From: Kiritimatiellia bacterium
GTDB taxonomy: Bacteria; Verrucomicrobiota; Kiritimatiellia; UBA8416; JABMPJ01
Length of the DNA: 64,000 nt
Assembly (NCBI GenBank): GCA_030745755.1
Contig: JASLOA010000038.1
Span: forward strand, 54,772 to 118,771
Direction of reading: 5' to 3'
Both the position numbers and the translations under genes were made by a program. Below, piece after piece: positions 25,191-35,907 of this stretch. Each line of letters begins with the position of its first letter. Within the stretch, counting starts at the first letter, position 1. The notes under the pieces were generated by a model that saw only the letters and a program-made list of their open reading frames with translations, was not told the DNA's origin and did no database searches.

Positions 25191-28100
25191 TGATGTTGGG
25201 CCTGGTCGGTGCAGTGTACGGCCAGGATGCAGCAAAGCCAGCGGCAAGACGTGTGGCGAAGCCGGCGGCAAAGCCCGCAAAGAAGGCGGGCGCGGACAGG
25301 GCGGCGAAGATGGCGAAGGCCGGCAAGCTGTTGGATGCCTTGGTTGCGAAGGCGGGAATGGACGTCGCGCTGTCGGCAGAGGATATGCGCAAAGCGCTTA
25401 TTTTTGCCGCCTATGTCGGGCGCCCTCACAGCGTTGAGCCGACCGTCAAAACCTTCCTGGCGCAGACCTCGAAGCCATCGGCTGAATTGCTGAAGCGGGC
25501 CGCGGAAAATGCATGGCTGGCCGGCGATTATGGCTCGGCAACCGTCCGCCAGAAGCTGTACGTCCTGGCGTTGACCGACAAGACGGCCGCGTCCAAAGCC
25601 GCTGGGCGCTTGTATGACATGCTCTTCACGATGGGTGATACGAAGGCGATTACGGCGTTCATGAAGATGAACGGTGCTTCGTTGCGTGCGACGCCCGCGG
25701 CGCGCAAGTTTGACCGTCTGTACCTTGACCAGGCGTGGGAGCGTCAGGATCTGCCGGCTGTGGCCAGGTGGCTTTCCCTGTGTCTTTCGGACACGCTGCC
25801 ACTGGCGCAGGAGCAGGAACTGTTCTGGGGCGATCTGGACCGACTGATCGAGTCGACCCGACTGGACGATGGCAAGGCCTACAGGGCGTTGCCGGATATG
25901 CGCAGGTTGGCGGACCTCATTCGGGAGAACCCCGCACGGGCGGCACAATTGCGCTTCCAGGCCGAGACCCTCGGGTTCAATGCCGGTGCGCGCGGCAAAG
26001 AAGCGGCCCAGCTTGAAACCGATTTTGCGCCTGTCGCGGCTGCGGCCAAGGCCTGGTTCGATGCCGCACCCAGTGGTGCGACCCTGCGTTCCATTTGCCG
26101 GACGTGGAGTGGCGGCTTCCCAAACGATAGTTATGATCAGTGGCGACGCGGGCAGAGCGGCAAGCAGACGTTCTATAAGGAGAGCTTCGCGCGTCTTTCA
26201 GACGAGGAAAGAGTTGTTGCGGTTGACGGCCGCTGCGCCACTTCGGCGACCTGGCTGGAACTGATCAAGACCGTGCCGCCAAGTCCCGCGCGCAATCGCT
26301 GGGCAGTTCGCGTGCCGCTCCAGTTCAAGTCCAAAGATCTAGCGGCATATCAGGCTCTGGCTCCCGCGTTGGCGGGCATCGAAAGTCGGGACGCCGCGAT
26401 CATTCGTTCGGTGGCGGCCGGCGAGGTCGGGTACAGCGCCATGCTCACGCATCTGGCCGAGAAGGAGAGCTGGATGTTCAGCGCAGAGGATCTGATGCGG
26501 AAGATCCCCGAACAGCTCAAGCAGATCGACAGCGCATTCCCGCGTAACCGCAACGAGCGTCCTGAGCGGGCATACGCGCGTTACATTGCGGACGTGCTTC
26601 TGAAGTCGCCGATTCCCCTGATGGTGGATAACAGGCACCTCCTGGGCTCGCTGTGGAGGGACGGTGATCGCGCCAAGATGCCGGAGTATCTGCACCGGCT
26701 CGATTGGGTGCCGCTGTCGGCGGATCAACGTGCGCAGGCTTTCAAGGACATTGAAGGCGACTTCCGCAGGTGGAGCGACAGTGTGCGTCGACAGGAGGGT
26801 GCGGCCAGGAACTCGCCGGAGAAGAAGAAGCAGTGGGATGCCCAGATTGCCCTCGTCAAGCGGATCGATCAGACATTCAAGCAGGTGATGGACCCGAAGG
26901 TGTTCGACGCAAGCAAGGCGCCCTCGCCGCTGCTGGGTCATCTCGCCAAGATGAACCAGGGGGACAAGGCGGCTGCCCTGGCTGCTGCGCGTCAGGCGTA
27001 TGCGCTGGTACGCGATTTCGACGAAAAGAAGCTGCCTTTCGGCGCCGTTGCATTTGACGCCATCGTCAGGAAGCGCGGGGAATCCGATGCGTGGGACATC
27101 CAGGCCGAGGTCTATGGCAATCAGCTCCTGCGCCTGGCACTGACCGGCCGCTCGCAGCATGGACGCGTTCCCATTCGCTGGCACGGCATGAAAGCAGAGC
27201 TGCGTACTAAGGTTGCGGCATCCGTTGCCAAGGCCACACTGGCCATGCTGAACGCCGGCAAGTTCAATGGGGCCGTTTTTGACATCTATCGCCAGGTGCG
27301 CGCCGACAACGCGTCAAGCCGCGCGATTTTCTCGAAATTGGTTGAGGATAAGGTCTTGCTGAAGCATCCCGGTTACCAGGTCGCCCCGACATCCACCCGA
27401 CGGGATGACCGGCGCACCAATGCGGCAACGAAGTATCAGTGGTTGCTGGGGCGTGAGTTTCAATGGATGAACGACAAGTACCCGCGTGACAGCTATTTCG
27501 ACGATATCTTCGCGGAGGAAGTGTCGAAGACCGGTCTGGCCGATCCGATGTTCTGGCGCGAGAGCGGTGACAAGTCACGCAAGGGCGCCAATGCGGTGGC
27601 CGCGGCGTTTAAAGGCCTTACCAAAGCGCCGTTCGGCTATGACGGCAGCAAGCCGGCCTACCGGCCCGGCGATTTCTGGGCGGTTGCTGCACAAGCGGCC
27701 TCAAGAGCCGATGCCGGCCCGCGCAATGCGATGCTGGTGGCGGCGGAGGCGGCCTACGGTAAGACGCGGTTCGACGACTACGCGCTCGGCAAAGCCCGAT
27801 TGGATAGCTTCGATCCGAAGGCGCCCAATGCGCGCAAGCAGTGGTTTGACCAACTCAAGACGGTGCTGGATCGTGCCGCCACGCAGCCGCGCCAGGTGTC
27901 GATGCCGAGCCGGTTGGGGATGTTGAAGACGGTCCGCGGAGCCAACAAGATCACCGACGCGGAACTGGCGCTCCTGGTACGCATGTTTGACGAGCTTACG
28001 CCGTGGGGGCTGGACAGCAGAGACTACGGCGAGGCCGTTCTGGCAGGGATCGACCTGGTCCAGGACGGGCTGTTGAAACGTGGACGCAGCTCGGAACTGC

Positions 28101-31100
28101 TCTCGTTACCACCGGCTTTCTGCGCCTTGACCTTGGCGTTAGGAAAGCAGTCCTGGGTCATCACGAGTCCATTTGTTGCGAAGATAAAGTCATTCGCCAA
28201 AGCGGATCAGTTGCCGTTGGCAGTGACCTACAGCAGCGCCACGCAGCGCTTGCTGCGCAAAGTGGTTGATGGCGGTGCACTCAAGGAGCTCGAAACCATT
28301 CGTACCATGGCGCTGCTCAAGCTCGGCGGGGCCGGCACCACCGTGGCTAAGGGTGACAGCCGGTATGACATCTACGCCGCGCAGCGGGCCTACAAGACGG
28401 GCAAGCATGAAGAGGCCTGGCGCCACTATGCCGAAGCCGGCGACGTGCTGGCGGGCGAGCTCAGCAAGCTGGACCCAAAGTTTCTGTTCTGGGTGGCCGG
28501 CGAAGCCATCCGGCGGGGCGCGAACGGCGAGGCCCAGCGCGTGACGCGCCTGATGATGTCGGCGCACCACAAGGGCGACGTGATCCTGACGGAAGTGGAA
28601 GACCGGGCAAACCTGGATTTGCTCTATGCGGACATTGCCAAGGCCGGGGAGCAGTATCCCCTGGCCAAATCGCAGTATGAACGCATCGTATTGAATAAAG
28701 ACTATGCAGGCACGCAGACGAAAGTGATCGCGCAGCTCAGGATTGCCGAAGTGTTGCGGTTGACCGCGGACTACGGTGGGGCGGAGACCGTGTTGGCGAA
28801 ATTGCGTGAGAGCCGCGACAAGGAGGTCGCGGCAAAGGCCACCTATATGTCGGCCCGGATCAAGGCCGATCAGAACCAGTACGGTGCGGCCCGTGAACTC
28901 GTGGAGGAAACCGTTCGACTCAACCCGAATGCTGTTGAGGCGAAGTTGCTGGAAGGCGAACTCAACCTTAAGACCGGGAAGTTGCCGGATGCCACGCAGT
29001 TGGACATCTCCGATCTCAGCACGGGGCAGCGCGTCCTGGTGCCCGGCCGGTCTCTCACGGTTCAGATCGAGGACCGCAACCTGTCGGTGGTCGGGAAGAA
29101 CAATGCGATCGAAGTGCGTGTTATGACCACGGGCGGCGATCTGGAGGTCTTCAACCTGCTGCCGTTCGGTGACTCGAAGACGAAGTTCAGTGGACGGATC
29201 GCGTCCGAGCTTGGCGCGCCGGCCAAGCAGGACAACATTCTGCAGGTGCTCGGTGGCGACAAGGTATACTACGACTTCTCCAAACGTTTTCGGCAAGCGA
29301 ACAAGATGCCGTTGCAAGCCAAGCTTTCCGAGCCGGTGACGGTGCTGTCCGATTCGCAGTTTTCGATTTCATCGGGCAACATTGTGGTGACCGCGGAGAG
29401 AGATGCCGGACTGCGTTTGGAAGCCCTGGCCCGCAAGGCGCAGCATGACGACCTGCGTAGCGCGGATCGCAAGCTGGATGAGATCAAGCCGGGCAATCCG
29501 ATTAATGTGCGGGTGATCGATCCTGATCAAAGCACGACCACCGAAACGGACAGCGTGACTGTGACGGCAACAGCCTCGAGCGGGGACACGGTCAAGAAGC
29601 TCTTGCTGGCTGAGACGGATCCTGTTTCCGGTGTCTTTGCCGGCGAGTTGAAGACGGGCGCCGCTCCGGCGGCGGCACAGGCCTCGGAGAGCAATGTGGG
29701 TTCCGATCCGGCTTTTGCAATCTCCGGTGGCGAGCATCCGCCTTGGGTGGCATTGGCTGATAACAAGCGGCCAAAACAGTATACAGTGGATATGAACGAC
29801 AGGGCGGCGTTGAAGAGTTTGTCGATCCTGGCCGACGTGCCCGGGCGCGGGTTGAAGAAGTTCGCGGTGCAGACCTCCCTGACCGGCGGTGGTTTCAAAA
29901 CGGTCGGGGCCTGGCCCACAGCCGTTCAGCCGTGGGACGGATCGATGCAGATGACGGTGATGCGGTTCGGGCTCGCACGGAGCGCAGAGTGGCAGGATGA
30001 GGAGTCGCGTGGCAAGGATGCGAAAGCGTCGCAGGCCGCTGAGTCGAAGAAGATGCGCGTGGTCCGCGACTTCATGACGTTTGGTGGGCTGGGCCCGGAC
30101 AACCCAAGCCCGGTGGTTTTGCCGGGCACACCGTCAGCCACGCTGGACCAGGGGTTCAGGAACAGCGTCAAGACCGTGGTTAGCGGGGGCCACCACGACC
30201 ACGCTGAAAATTGGTTTGTTTTGCATCTGCGTGGTGGCTTCTACCTGGATAGTCCGGCAGAGCGCACGATTCAGGCATCGGTCAAAGATGTCCGGGGGCA
30301 CGTTCTGGTCGTGAACGGCCAGGTGGCACCCGTGGACGAAGACTCCGGGCAGCCGATGTTGACCCAGTATTTCGAGAAGGGCGCGCACTCGATCGACTAC
30401 TACCTCTGGGCAACGGCATGGCACGGGAAGAAGCCCGGCTATTCGATCGAGTGGGATATTCCGGAGGCGCCGTTCTTTGCCCCGATCCCTGCCGAGCAGT
30501 TCGATGTCACGATGCATCCGGAGATCAGCAAGAAGCTGACCTTCACGCCTGCGACTGTCACGCCCGTGGTGGGGAACAAGACGTTTGACGTGACCTTTGC
30601 CGAGAACATGGAGGCGCGGCTGGTGCGCCTGGCGCTCTTGGATTTCGAGGGCGATGCCCCGGCCCTCCGCAAGCTGACGGCGCATGACACACAAGACCGC
30701 AAGGTGCTGCCCACGGAGATGGATCTGCTGGCGCTCCGGAACAATGATGTACTGGAAACCAATCCCGGCGACACCATCACGATCTCCTACGAAGATCCCA
30801 CGCCCATTGCTCCGGCGAATCGGATTCGTTCGGATCGTATGAAGGCGACATACACCACGGCGAAGATTGGCGCGTACATCATGGAGGTCGAGCAGGATGT
30901 CCACGGCAGGTCCGTGCGAAAGTACACTACGATGCGTCGTTTTCGGCCGGGGCATGTTGTCAATGTCTTTGTCTACGATCCCGATGCAGATGTCAGCGGA
31001 GAGCGCGATACGGTGCCGTTGAAGGTGCGGACAAGCGCTGGCACCGAGGTGGAAATCAAGGCGCTGGAGAGCCCGAGTCCCCGCAAAAGCTATGACACGA

Positions 31101-33400
31101 AAGCCGAGCATACCGGCTGGTTTCTGGCCCGCGTTTTTCCGGTTGAGGGCGTGCCCCAGCGTGAGGGTGAGGTGCAGTTGTTGCCGGATGACGGCCTGAC
31201 GATTACGTACCTCGATCGTGAAAACATGGACAAGGGCATCCCATGGGAGCGCAGCACGTTTGTTGAGCAGGCGGGTCAGGGCGTACCGGTCTTGCGCGGG
31301 TTTGACGTTGAAACAGCCGAATTGCCCGAGGCCCAGCGGATTGAGACGCCGGCTCAGCTTGCGCTCAAGAAGGGCGCCGCGCAGCACATACCGGGAAACG
31401 AGATGGGCGCCGCACTAAAGGGTGAGTTCGTGCCCGTGCTGCGTACACTCATGAGCGAGGGCCGGGAGTCGGCAGACAATGATAAGACGGCCGCGGCACC
31501 TATTCTCAGCGGGGCAGCGTTCGAGGTGACCTGGCCGGCCATTGCCCTGTCAGGTTCCAGTGAGGTGGCTTTCTTTGCGCAGTCCTACGCATCGCGCCGC
31601 CTGGCGGATGTTACTGATCCCACACATTTTGATCCCGAGATGCCGGGCACCGTGCCCCTGAAGGCGAAGGTCGGCGGCGGGAGCGGTCAATCGGCGCCTC
31701 CTGGATACGCTCGCATGGCCGTGCGCTACGCCGACCCTGCCGATCGAAAGCAAATCGGCAGGGACAAGAGCCCCATGGATCTCGGCTTGTTCAGGTGCAG
31801 CGTACCTCTTGTGCTGGGTGATCCGTCTACGATGACGTTCGAGGAACGTGCTGAACGTACCAGGGAAGCAGAGGAGGCCCGTTCGGATCGTGATCGGGGC
31901 GAAGAAGAATTCGTGGGCGGTGGGGTTCCGCTCGGTGCCGTGCCTGTGCTGGGCACGAATGATGGTGTCGTGATCGGGTTCCCGTATAGCACGGACGTGG
32001 TTGCCTACGAGGAGGGAGAGTTGGGCACAAATTGGATTGTCCGGCACTATACGCTTTTCTCTGATCCGTTCCTGGACGTGATGGACAAGGCCTTCAGTGA
32101 GCCGTTGCGCACAGGCTACATGGGGGAGACGGCCTACTTGCGTGTGATTGATCCGGCGGGCGATGTTTCCGGCGACAAGGATACGATCAAGGTGATGGTT
32201 CAGGCGGCCGAGTCGGAACCCGTATCGATTGATCTGATGGAGGTGTTCCCGCACGCCGGCGTGTTCAAGGGGACCATGGAGATTGTCACGAAGGAGGAAG
32301 CCGAAACCAGTCAGCGACCCGGTATTGTCGGCGCGGAGTACGGCGATGAGCTGGTTGTGAGCTACACCGGCGGCTCGGACAGGGAGACGTTGAAACGATC
32401 GTTCGAGATCGAGATGGGCGCGGACGGGTTGATACAGAGCTTTACGCGGAGCTTCAAAGACCAGTCCATCGCGGTACAGACCCAGTTTACCGTGGCCGAG
32501 TCCTACTTTGAGCTGGCCAAGAGCCATCGTGAGCTCAAGCAGAACAAGCTGGCTGACCAGGAAACGGCCCAGGGACGCAAGCTGCTCGAAGAGGCGATTC
32601 GGGATTTTCCGGATAACGACGCGAAGGCTCAGGCCGAATACCTGCTGGGCGAACTCGCCCTGGAGCTGTCATATGCGACGGACGACGAGAAGAAGAAGCG
32701 CGAACTCGCTTCGGATGCCTTGGCGCGGTTCAGTGACGTGGCCCTGGCCTACCCGGACAGTCCGTACGCGCCGAAGGCCCAGTTCAAGAAGGCGTTGACA
32801 CTGGAGAAGGTTGGGCAGCTCACCCCGGCCCTCGAAGAGTATGTAAAGCTTGCCTACAAGTATCCCGACCACAAGCTGGTGGCGGAGACCATTGCCCGGA
32901 TTGGCAACTATTTCCTGGCCAAGGGCAAGGAGCTCCAAAGGCAGAAAGGGGCCGCCACGACGGAGGCCGAGGCGGCGAAAGTGGCGAAGCAGATGGTCGA
33001 TATGTACGTGACTGCTGGTGATGTTCTGCGACGACTGGCGCCGCGTTTCCCCGGGCACAAGTTGGCCACCAAGACGACCGTGCTCGGAGCCCAGTCCTAC
33101 ATGCGGGCGGAGAAATATAGGCGGGCCATCCGCACCTTCGAGGACGTGATGGAGGGCGATCGCCGCGATGGCGAGGTCGTTGCCGAGGCCATGTATTGGT
33201 GCGCCGAGAGCCACATGAAGATAGCTGCCTACGAGGGACCTGACCAGAGGATCCGCTACTCGTATGACGAGCAGAAAGCTGCCAGATACCGGGCGCTCAA
33301 GGTCCTGACCGAGCTGACGTGGGACTATCCGGAAAGCCAGTGGGCCAAATACGCCCGTGGCAAGATGGCTGACGAGATGTTTAACAAGATGAGTCTGTAG
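24995..33400 (+). CDS. Giant secreted TPR/beta-domain protein A (paralogue of the 35908 gene)
   Basis: 2801 residues. ATG 24995 has GGAAGG seven bases upstream. A hydrophobic segment (LAFILMLGLVGAVYGQDA, ending near residue 78) looks like the true signal core, but it is displaced from the N-terminus by repeat-derived sequence. A K/A-rich linker and long alpha-helical, TPR-like region extend to about 1330. Residues about 1330-2480 are beta domains, including three copies of a module ending in SGVF or a related form (near 1500, 1985, 2380) and a PA14-like stretch (about 1735-1830, HLRGGFYLDSPAERT). Residues 2490-2801 are C-terminal TPRs (YELAKSHREL-type helices, AQAEYLLGELALELS). It shares its whole plan with the 35908 protein. 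Likely periplasmic or surface-exposed; function unknown. Confidence 0.8.
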   Translation: MNKRRLLAPFVRSNEADNPGSRPISRVFNFQLSLFNCLAPFIRNAGPVPSIFNFQFSTFNPLAFILMLGLVGAVYGQDAAKPAARRVAKPAAKPAKKAGADRAAKMAKAGKLLDALVAKAGMDVALSAEDMRKALIFAAYVGRPHSVEPTVKTFLAQTSKPSAELLKRAAENAWLAGDYGSATVRQKLYVLALTDKTAASKAAGRLYDMLFTMGDTKAITAFMKMNGASLRATPAARKFDRLYLDQAWERQDLPAVARWLSLCLSDTLPLAQEQELFWGDLDRLIESTRLDDGKAYRALPDMRRLADLIRENPARAAQLRFQAETLGFNAGARGKEAAQLETDFAPVAAAAKAWFDAAPSGATLRSICRTWSGGFPNDSYDQWRRGQSGKQTFYKESFARLSDEERVVAVDGRCATSATWLELIKTVPPSPARNRWAVRVPLQFKSKDLAAYQALAPALAGIESRDAAIIRSVAAGEVGYSAMLTHLAEKESWMFSAEDLMRKIPEQLKQIDSAFPRNRNERPERAYARYIADVLLKSPIPLMVDNRHLLGSLWRDGDRAKMPEYLHRLDWVPLSADQRAQAFKDIEGDFRRWSDSVRRQEGAARNSPEKKKQWDAQIALVKRIDQTFKQVMDPKVFDASKAPSPLLGHLAKMNQGDKAAALAAARQAYALVRDFDEKKLPFGAVAFDAIVRKRGESDAWDIQAEVYGNQLLRLALTGRSQHGRVPIRWHGMKAELRTKVAASVAKATLAMLNAGKFNGAVFDIYRQVRADNASSRAIFSKLVEDKVLLKHPGYQVAPTSTRRDDRRTNAATKYQWLLGREFQWMNDKYPRDSYFDDIFAEEVSKTGLADPMFWRESGDKSRKGANAVAAAFKGLTKAPFGYDGSKPAYRPGDFWAVAAQAASRADAGPRNAMLVAAEAAYGKTRFDDYALGKARLDSFDPKAPNARKQWFDQLKTVLDRAATQPRQVSMPSRLGMLKTVRGANKITDAELALLVRMFDELTPWGLDSRDYGEAVLAGIDLVQDGLLKRGRSSELLSLPPAFCALTLALGKQSWVITSPFVAKIKSFAKADQLPLAVTYSSATQRLLRKVVDGGALKELETIRTMALLKLGGAGTTVAKGDSRYDIYAAQRAYKTGKHEEAWRHYAEAGDVLAGELSKLDPKFLFWVAGEAIRRGANGEAQRVTRLMMSAHHKGDVILTEVEDRANLDLLYADIAKAGEQYPLAKSQYERIVLNKDYAGTQTKVIAQLRIAEVLRLTADYGGAETVLAKLRESRDKEVAAKATYMSARIKADQNQYGAARELVEETVRLNPNAVEAKLLEGELNLKTGKLPDATQLDISDLSTGQRVLVPGRSLTVQIEDRNLSVVGKNNAIEVRVMTTGGDLEVFNLLPFGDSKTKFSGRIASELGAPAKQDNILQVLGGDKVYYDFSKRFRQANKMPLQAKLSEPVTVLSDSQFSISSGNIVVTAERDAGLRLEALARKAQHDDLRSADRKLDEIKPGNPINVRVIDPDQSTTTETDSVTVTATASSGDTVKKLLLAETDPVSGVFAGELKTGAAPAAAQASESNVGSDPAFAISGGEHPPWVALADNKRPKQYTVDMNDRAALKSLSILADVPGRGLKKFAVQTSLTGGGFKTVGAWPTAVQPWDGSMQMTVMRFGLARSAEWQDEESRGKDAKASQAAESKKMRVVRDFMTFGGLGPDNPSPVVLPGTPSATLDQGFRNSVKTVVSGGHHDHAENWFVLHLRGGFYLDSPAERTIQASVKDVRGHVLVVNGQVAPVDEDSGQPMLTQYFEKGAHSIDYYLWATAWHGKKPGYSIEWDIPEAPFFAPIPAEQFDVTMHPEISKKLTFTPATVTPVVGNKTFDVTFAENMEARLVRLALLDFEGDAPALRKLTAHDTQDRKVLPTEMDLLALRNNDVLETNPGDTITISYEDPTPIAPANRIRSDRMKATYTTAKIGAYIMEVEQDVHGRSVRKYTTMRRFRPGHVVNVFVYDPDADVSGERDTVPLKVRTSAGTEVEIKALESPSPRKSYDTKAEHTGWFLARVFPVEGVPQREGEVQLLPDDGLTITYLDRENMDKGIPWERSTFVEQAGQGVPVLRGFDVETAELPEAQRIETPAQLALKKGAAQHIPGNEMGAALKGEFVPVLRTLMSEGRESADNDKTAAAPILSGAAFEVTWPAIALSGSSEVAFFAQSYASRRLADVTDPTHFDPEMPGTVPLKAKVGGGSGQSAPPGYARMAVRYADPADRKQIGRDKSPMDLGLFRCSVPLVLGDPSTMTFEERAERTREAEEARSDRDRGEEEFVGGGVPLGAVPVLGTNDGVVIGFPYSTDVVAYEEGELGTNWIVRHYTLFSDPFLDVMDKAFSEPLRTGYMGETAYLRVIDPAGDVSGDKDTIKVMVQAAESEPVSIDLMEVFPHAGVFKGTMEIVTKEEAETSQRPGIVGAEYGDELVVSYTGGSDRETLKRSFEIEMGADGLIQSFTRSFKDQSIAVQTQFTVAESYFELAKSHRELKQNKLADQETAQGRKLLEEAIRDFPDNDAKAQAEYLLGELALELSYATDDEKKKRELASDALARFSDVALAYPDSPYAPKAQFKKALTLEKVGQLTPALEEYVKLAYKYPDHKLVAETIARIGNYFLAKGKELQRQKGAATTEAEAAKVAKQMVDMYVTAGDVLRRLAPRFPGHKLATKTTVLGAQSYMRAEKYRRAIRTFEDVMEGDRRDGEVVAEAMYWCAESHMKIAAYEGPDQRIRYSYDEQKAARYRALKVLTELTWDYPESQWAKYARGKMADEMFNKMSL

Positions 33401-33404
33401 GGGG

Positions 33405-33544
33405 GGGAATGGCGCTCAGATAGCCGCGCTTAGGACAAACAGCACGGGATGAATGCGCGCCATAAATGACGAATGACGAAGTACCCAAATACCCAAGGAA
33501 TGACGAAGTACCCAAGGCCGAAAGTCCTAGTTGAGGAGAAAGCG
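33405..33544. repeat. GACGAAGTACCCAA intergenic repeat
   Basis: The words AATGACGAA and GACGAAGTACCCAA recur two to three times between 33467 and 33520, just before the ribosome-binding site of the next gene. The frame through them from 33473 is open but is not the natural start of that gene. Confidence 0.6.
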
Positions 33545-35806
33545 ATGATGAGCAATTCGTGTTCAAGGATACAGCGGGTATGTCGCGTGGCGATGGTCGT
33601 GGCTGTGTTGTTTTCGGCGTTGTTGCCCTCGGCCGAAGCGGCGCGTGAACGGAAGGTGCGGGAAGGCGGGGAAGGCGCGTTGGAGGCGAAGCGCCTGCTC
33701 GACAAGGCAACGGAACTGATGGAGGCCGGTGATTTTGATCGTGCGTTGAAGATGTACGAGTCCATCATTGAACAGTATCCGAAATCAGAATCGATCCATC
33801 CAGCCGCGTTGGCGATCGGTCGCCACGACTCAAAGAAGCGTGACTACGAGAAGGCGATCCCGATGTTGAAGCGGCTACGCGCGTTGGAGCCCGGGGAAGG
33901 TGAGGAGCCGCTGGTGGGTGAGAAGCGTGAATGGTTCCTGGAATCACTCTATCTCACAGGGGCGGCCTATTTCAATATGCGGCGTTATCCACAGGCGTTC
34001 CCGGTGCTGCGTAAGATTACAAAGGAGTATGTCGGCACGGTCTGGGCGAACCAGGCGTACTATTACATTGGAATGTGCCACTTTGCCCAGGAGAACTGGA
34101 GCAAGGCGATCGAAGCGCTGGGCATGGTGGGCGCCTTCGTGGATCCGGATAGTCCGGCTGTTGAGTACATGGAAGCGGGACGGCGGTTCTATGTGCGGAT
34201 CGAAGATCGGGACCTCCCGATTCTTGCCAGGTTGAGCAGGAAGACGGAGGCAAGCGTGGAGACCACCAGTGGTGACAAGGAGCGGGTGAAGACCATACCG
34301 CTGTCCGGCGGCAGCACCGTGATCGGGTCGGTGCCGACAGCCGTGGGTGTCCCGAAGCCGGGCGACGGCATTCTGCAGGTGCAGAGCGGAGACGCGATCA
34401 CCAGCACCTATACGGATGTTACGGACGAAAAGGGTGCGATCAATGTTCCGCGCAAGAACACGGTTAAGGTCGTGTCGAGTGGGGCGATTTCCTTCACGCT
34501 GGGCGATCTGGAATCGACCGCAGGTGCGGCCTACCTGGGCTCGCCCTCCTTCATGTTGCTGCTGGATGCGGATCTTGATGTTTCCGATGGCGCCGATTTA
34601 GCCACGGTGAACGTGATCTGTCGCTACGAGCAGGAACGCGACGAGGAGGATATTATGGAAGACGTGGGGCGCAGTGCTGAGAAGGTCTATGTGACGCGTG
34701 ACCAGGTGAAGGTGTCCCTTAAGGAGCTTGGCACCAATGCTGTGGTGCGCACCGGACGATTCGGCGGGCAGGTTAAGGTCGAAGCGGTTCCGGAGGGCGA
34801 GGTGCCGGTTCAGAACGACGCGATCCTGTCGTGTGTGCAGGGCGACGAGATCGTGGTCACGTATATCGATGAACTGGGCATCACGGGCCCGGCGCGCCGT
34901 ACGGCGACCGCGTCGTTAGAAGTGTTGGGGCCGCTGGACAGCCGGCCCAGCATCGCCCAGGACGTGGTGATTGATCCCCTGATTCGCGCCAGGAAGGGCC
35001 TGGTGGAGGCGGAAGCCTACCTGGAGCTGGGGCGCATCTTCAAGTCGATGGGCCTGATCAAGGGCGCGGCGGACAAGGTCGCGATGGGTTTGGATCGCAG
35101 TGAAATGGTGATCGGTATGGAGGATACGGTCCCGGTGGCATTGCGTCACAAGGCATTCAAGCTGACCTGGGAACTGCAGTTGGTCGCGGACCGTTACGCC
35201 GGTGCGATGGCGACCTGCAAAGTGTTCAACGAACTCTACCCGGAGTCACCGCTGGTCGATGACGCGATGGTCGGCATGGGCAATGCGCACATGGAGAACG
35301 GGGATTACAGGGCTGCCATTTCGGCGTACTCGCAGGTGTTGGCGCTGGAGAACTCCAGCGCGAAAGGCGAAGCCCAGTTCCGCATTGGAGAAGCGATCGA
35401 AGCGCGAGGCAAAGCGGAGGCGGATGCAGCCAGGACGGAGGAGAAACGACTGGCGGCACTGGCCAGTTCAGCCGCGAGCGCGGCGCAGGCTTACAAGTTG
35501 TGCGCCGAGAAGTATCCTGAGACCACGTTCGCGTCCAAGGCGATCGAAAAGGTCGTCGACTACTATATTTCCACCCGCGATTTTGCGCAGGCCACGGTCA
35601 TGCTCAAGCAGGTCTTCAGCGACCATCCCGACGCGGAGTTTCTCGATTCCATGTATCTGAAATGGACGCTGGTCGCTTTCCAGTCCGGTGATATGGCGAC
35701 CGCGCTGGAGAAATGTCAGGCCCTGATTATGGAGTATCCCGAAAGCCCGTTCGCCGAGAAAGCCCGGCAGATTCTGCCGCGGATTCAGCAGAGAGCGGGA
35801 GGGTGA
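33545..35806 (+). CDS. Secreted TPR/beta protein B, between the two giant genes
   Basis: 753 residues. GAGGAG six bases before ATG 33545 fixes the start; upstream residues of the longer frame are repeat sequence. Signal peptide: MMSNSCSRIQRVCRVAMVVA to LLPSAEA. Residues about 40-200 are TPRs (GDFDRALKMYESIIEQYPKS, MRRYPQAFPVLRKITKEY, ENWSKAIEALGMVGAF). Residues 210-500 are beta-rich (FYVRIEDRDLPILARL, GDGILQVQSGDAITSTYTD) and match the beta part of proteins A and C. Residues 520-753 are TPRs again. It is a shortened version of the giant proteins, and the three genes are consecutive on one strand, which suggests one complex with three related subunits. Confidence 0.78.
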   Translation: MMSNSCSRIQRVCRVAMVVAVLFSALLPSAEAARERKVREGGEGALEAKRLLDKATELMEAGDFDRALKMYESIIEQYPKSESIHPAALAIGRHDSKKRDYEKAIPMLKRLRALEPGEGEEPLVGEKREWFLESLYLTGAAYFNMRRYPQAFPVLRKITKEYVGTVWANQAYYYIGMCHFAQENWSKAIEALGMVGAFVDPDSPAVEYMEAGRRFYVRIEDRDLPILARLSRKTEASVETTSGDKERVKTIPLSGGSTVIGSVPTAVGVPKPGDGILQVQSGDAITSTYTDVTDEKGAINVPRKNTVKVVSSGAISFTLGDLESTAGAAYLGSPSFMLLLDADLDVSDGADLATVNVICRYEQERDEEDIMEDVGRSAEKVYVTRDQVKVSLKELGTNAVVRTGRFGGQVKVEAVPEGEVPVQNDAILSCVQGDEIVVTYIDELGITGPARRTATASLEVLGPLDSRPSIAQDVVIDPLIRARKGLVEAEAYLELGRIFKSMGLIKGAADKVAMGLDRSEMVIGMEDTVPVALRHKAFKLTWELQLVADRYAGAMATCKVFNELYPESPLVDDAMVGMGNAHMENGDYRAAISAYSQVLALENSSAKGEAQFRIGEAIEARGKAEADAARTEEKRLAALASSAASAAQAYKLCAEKYPETTFASKAIEKVVDYYISTRDFAQATVMLKQVFSDHPDAEFLDSMYLKWTLVAFQSGDMATALEKCQALIMEYPESPFAEKARQILPRIQQRAGG

Positions 35807-35807
35807 G

Positions 35808-35886
35808 GGGAAGGGATTAGGCTTTAGGCGCTAGGCATAGGACAAGATTAGGCGCCTTGGCTGTGTGTGGCCGAAAGTAGGATTGA
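35808..35886. repeat. ATTAGGC intergenic words
   Basis: GGGATTAGGC, TTTAGGCGCTAGGC and GATTAGGCGCC occupy the gap before the next gene, the same word family as 15501-15661. No other feature seen. Confidence 0.5.
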
Positions 35887-35907
35887 ATGGACAGAGGAAG
35901 GCCATTG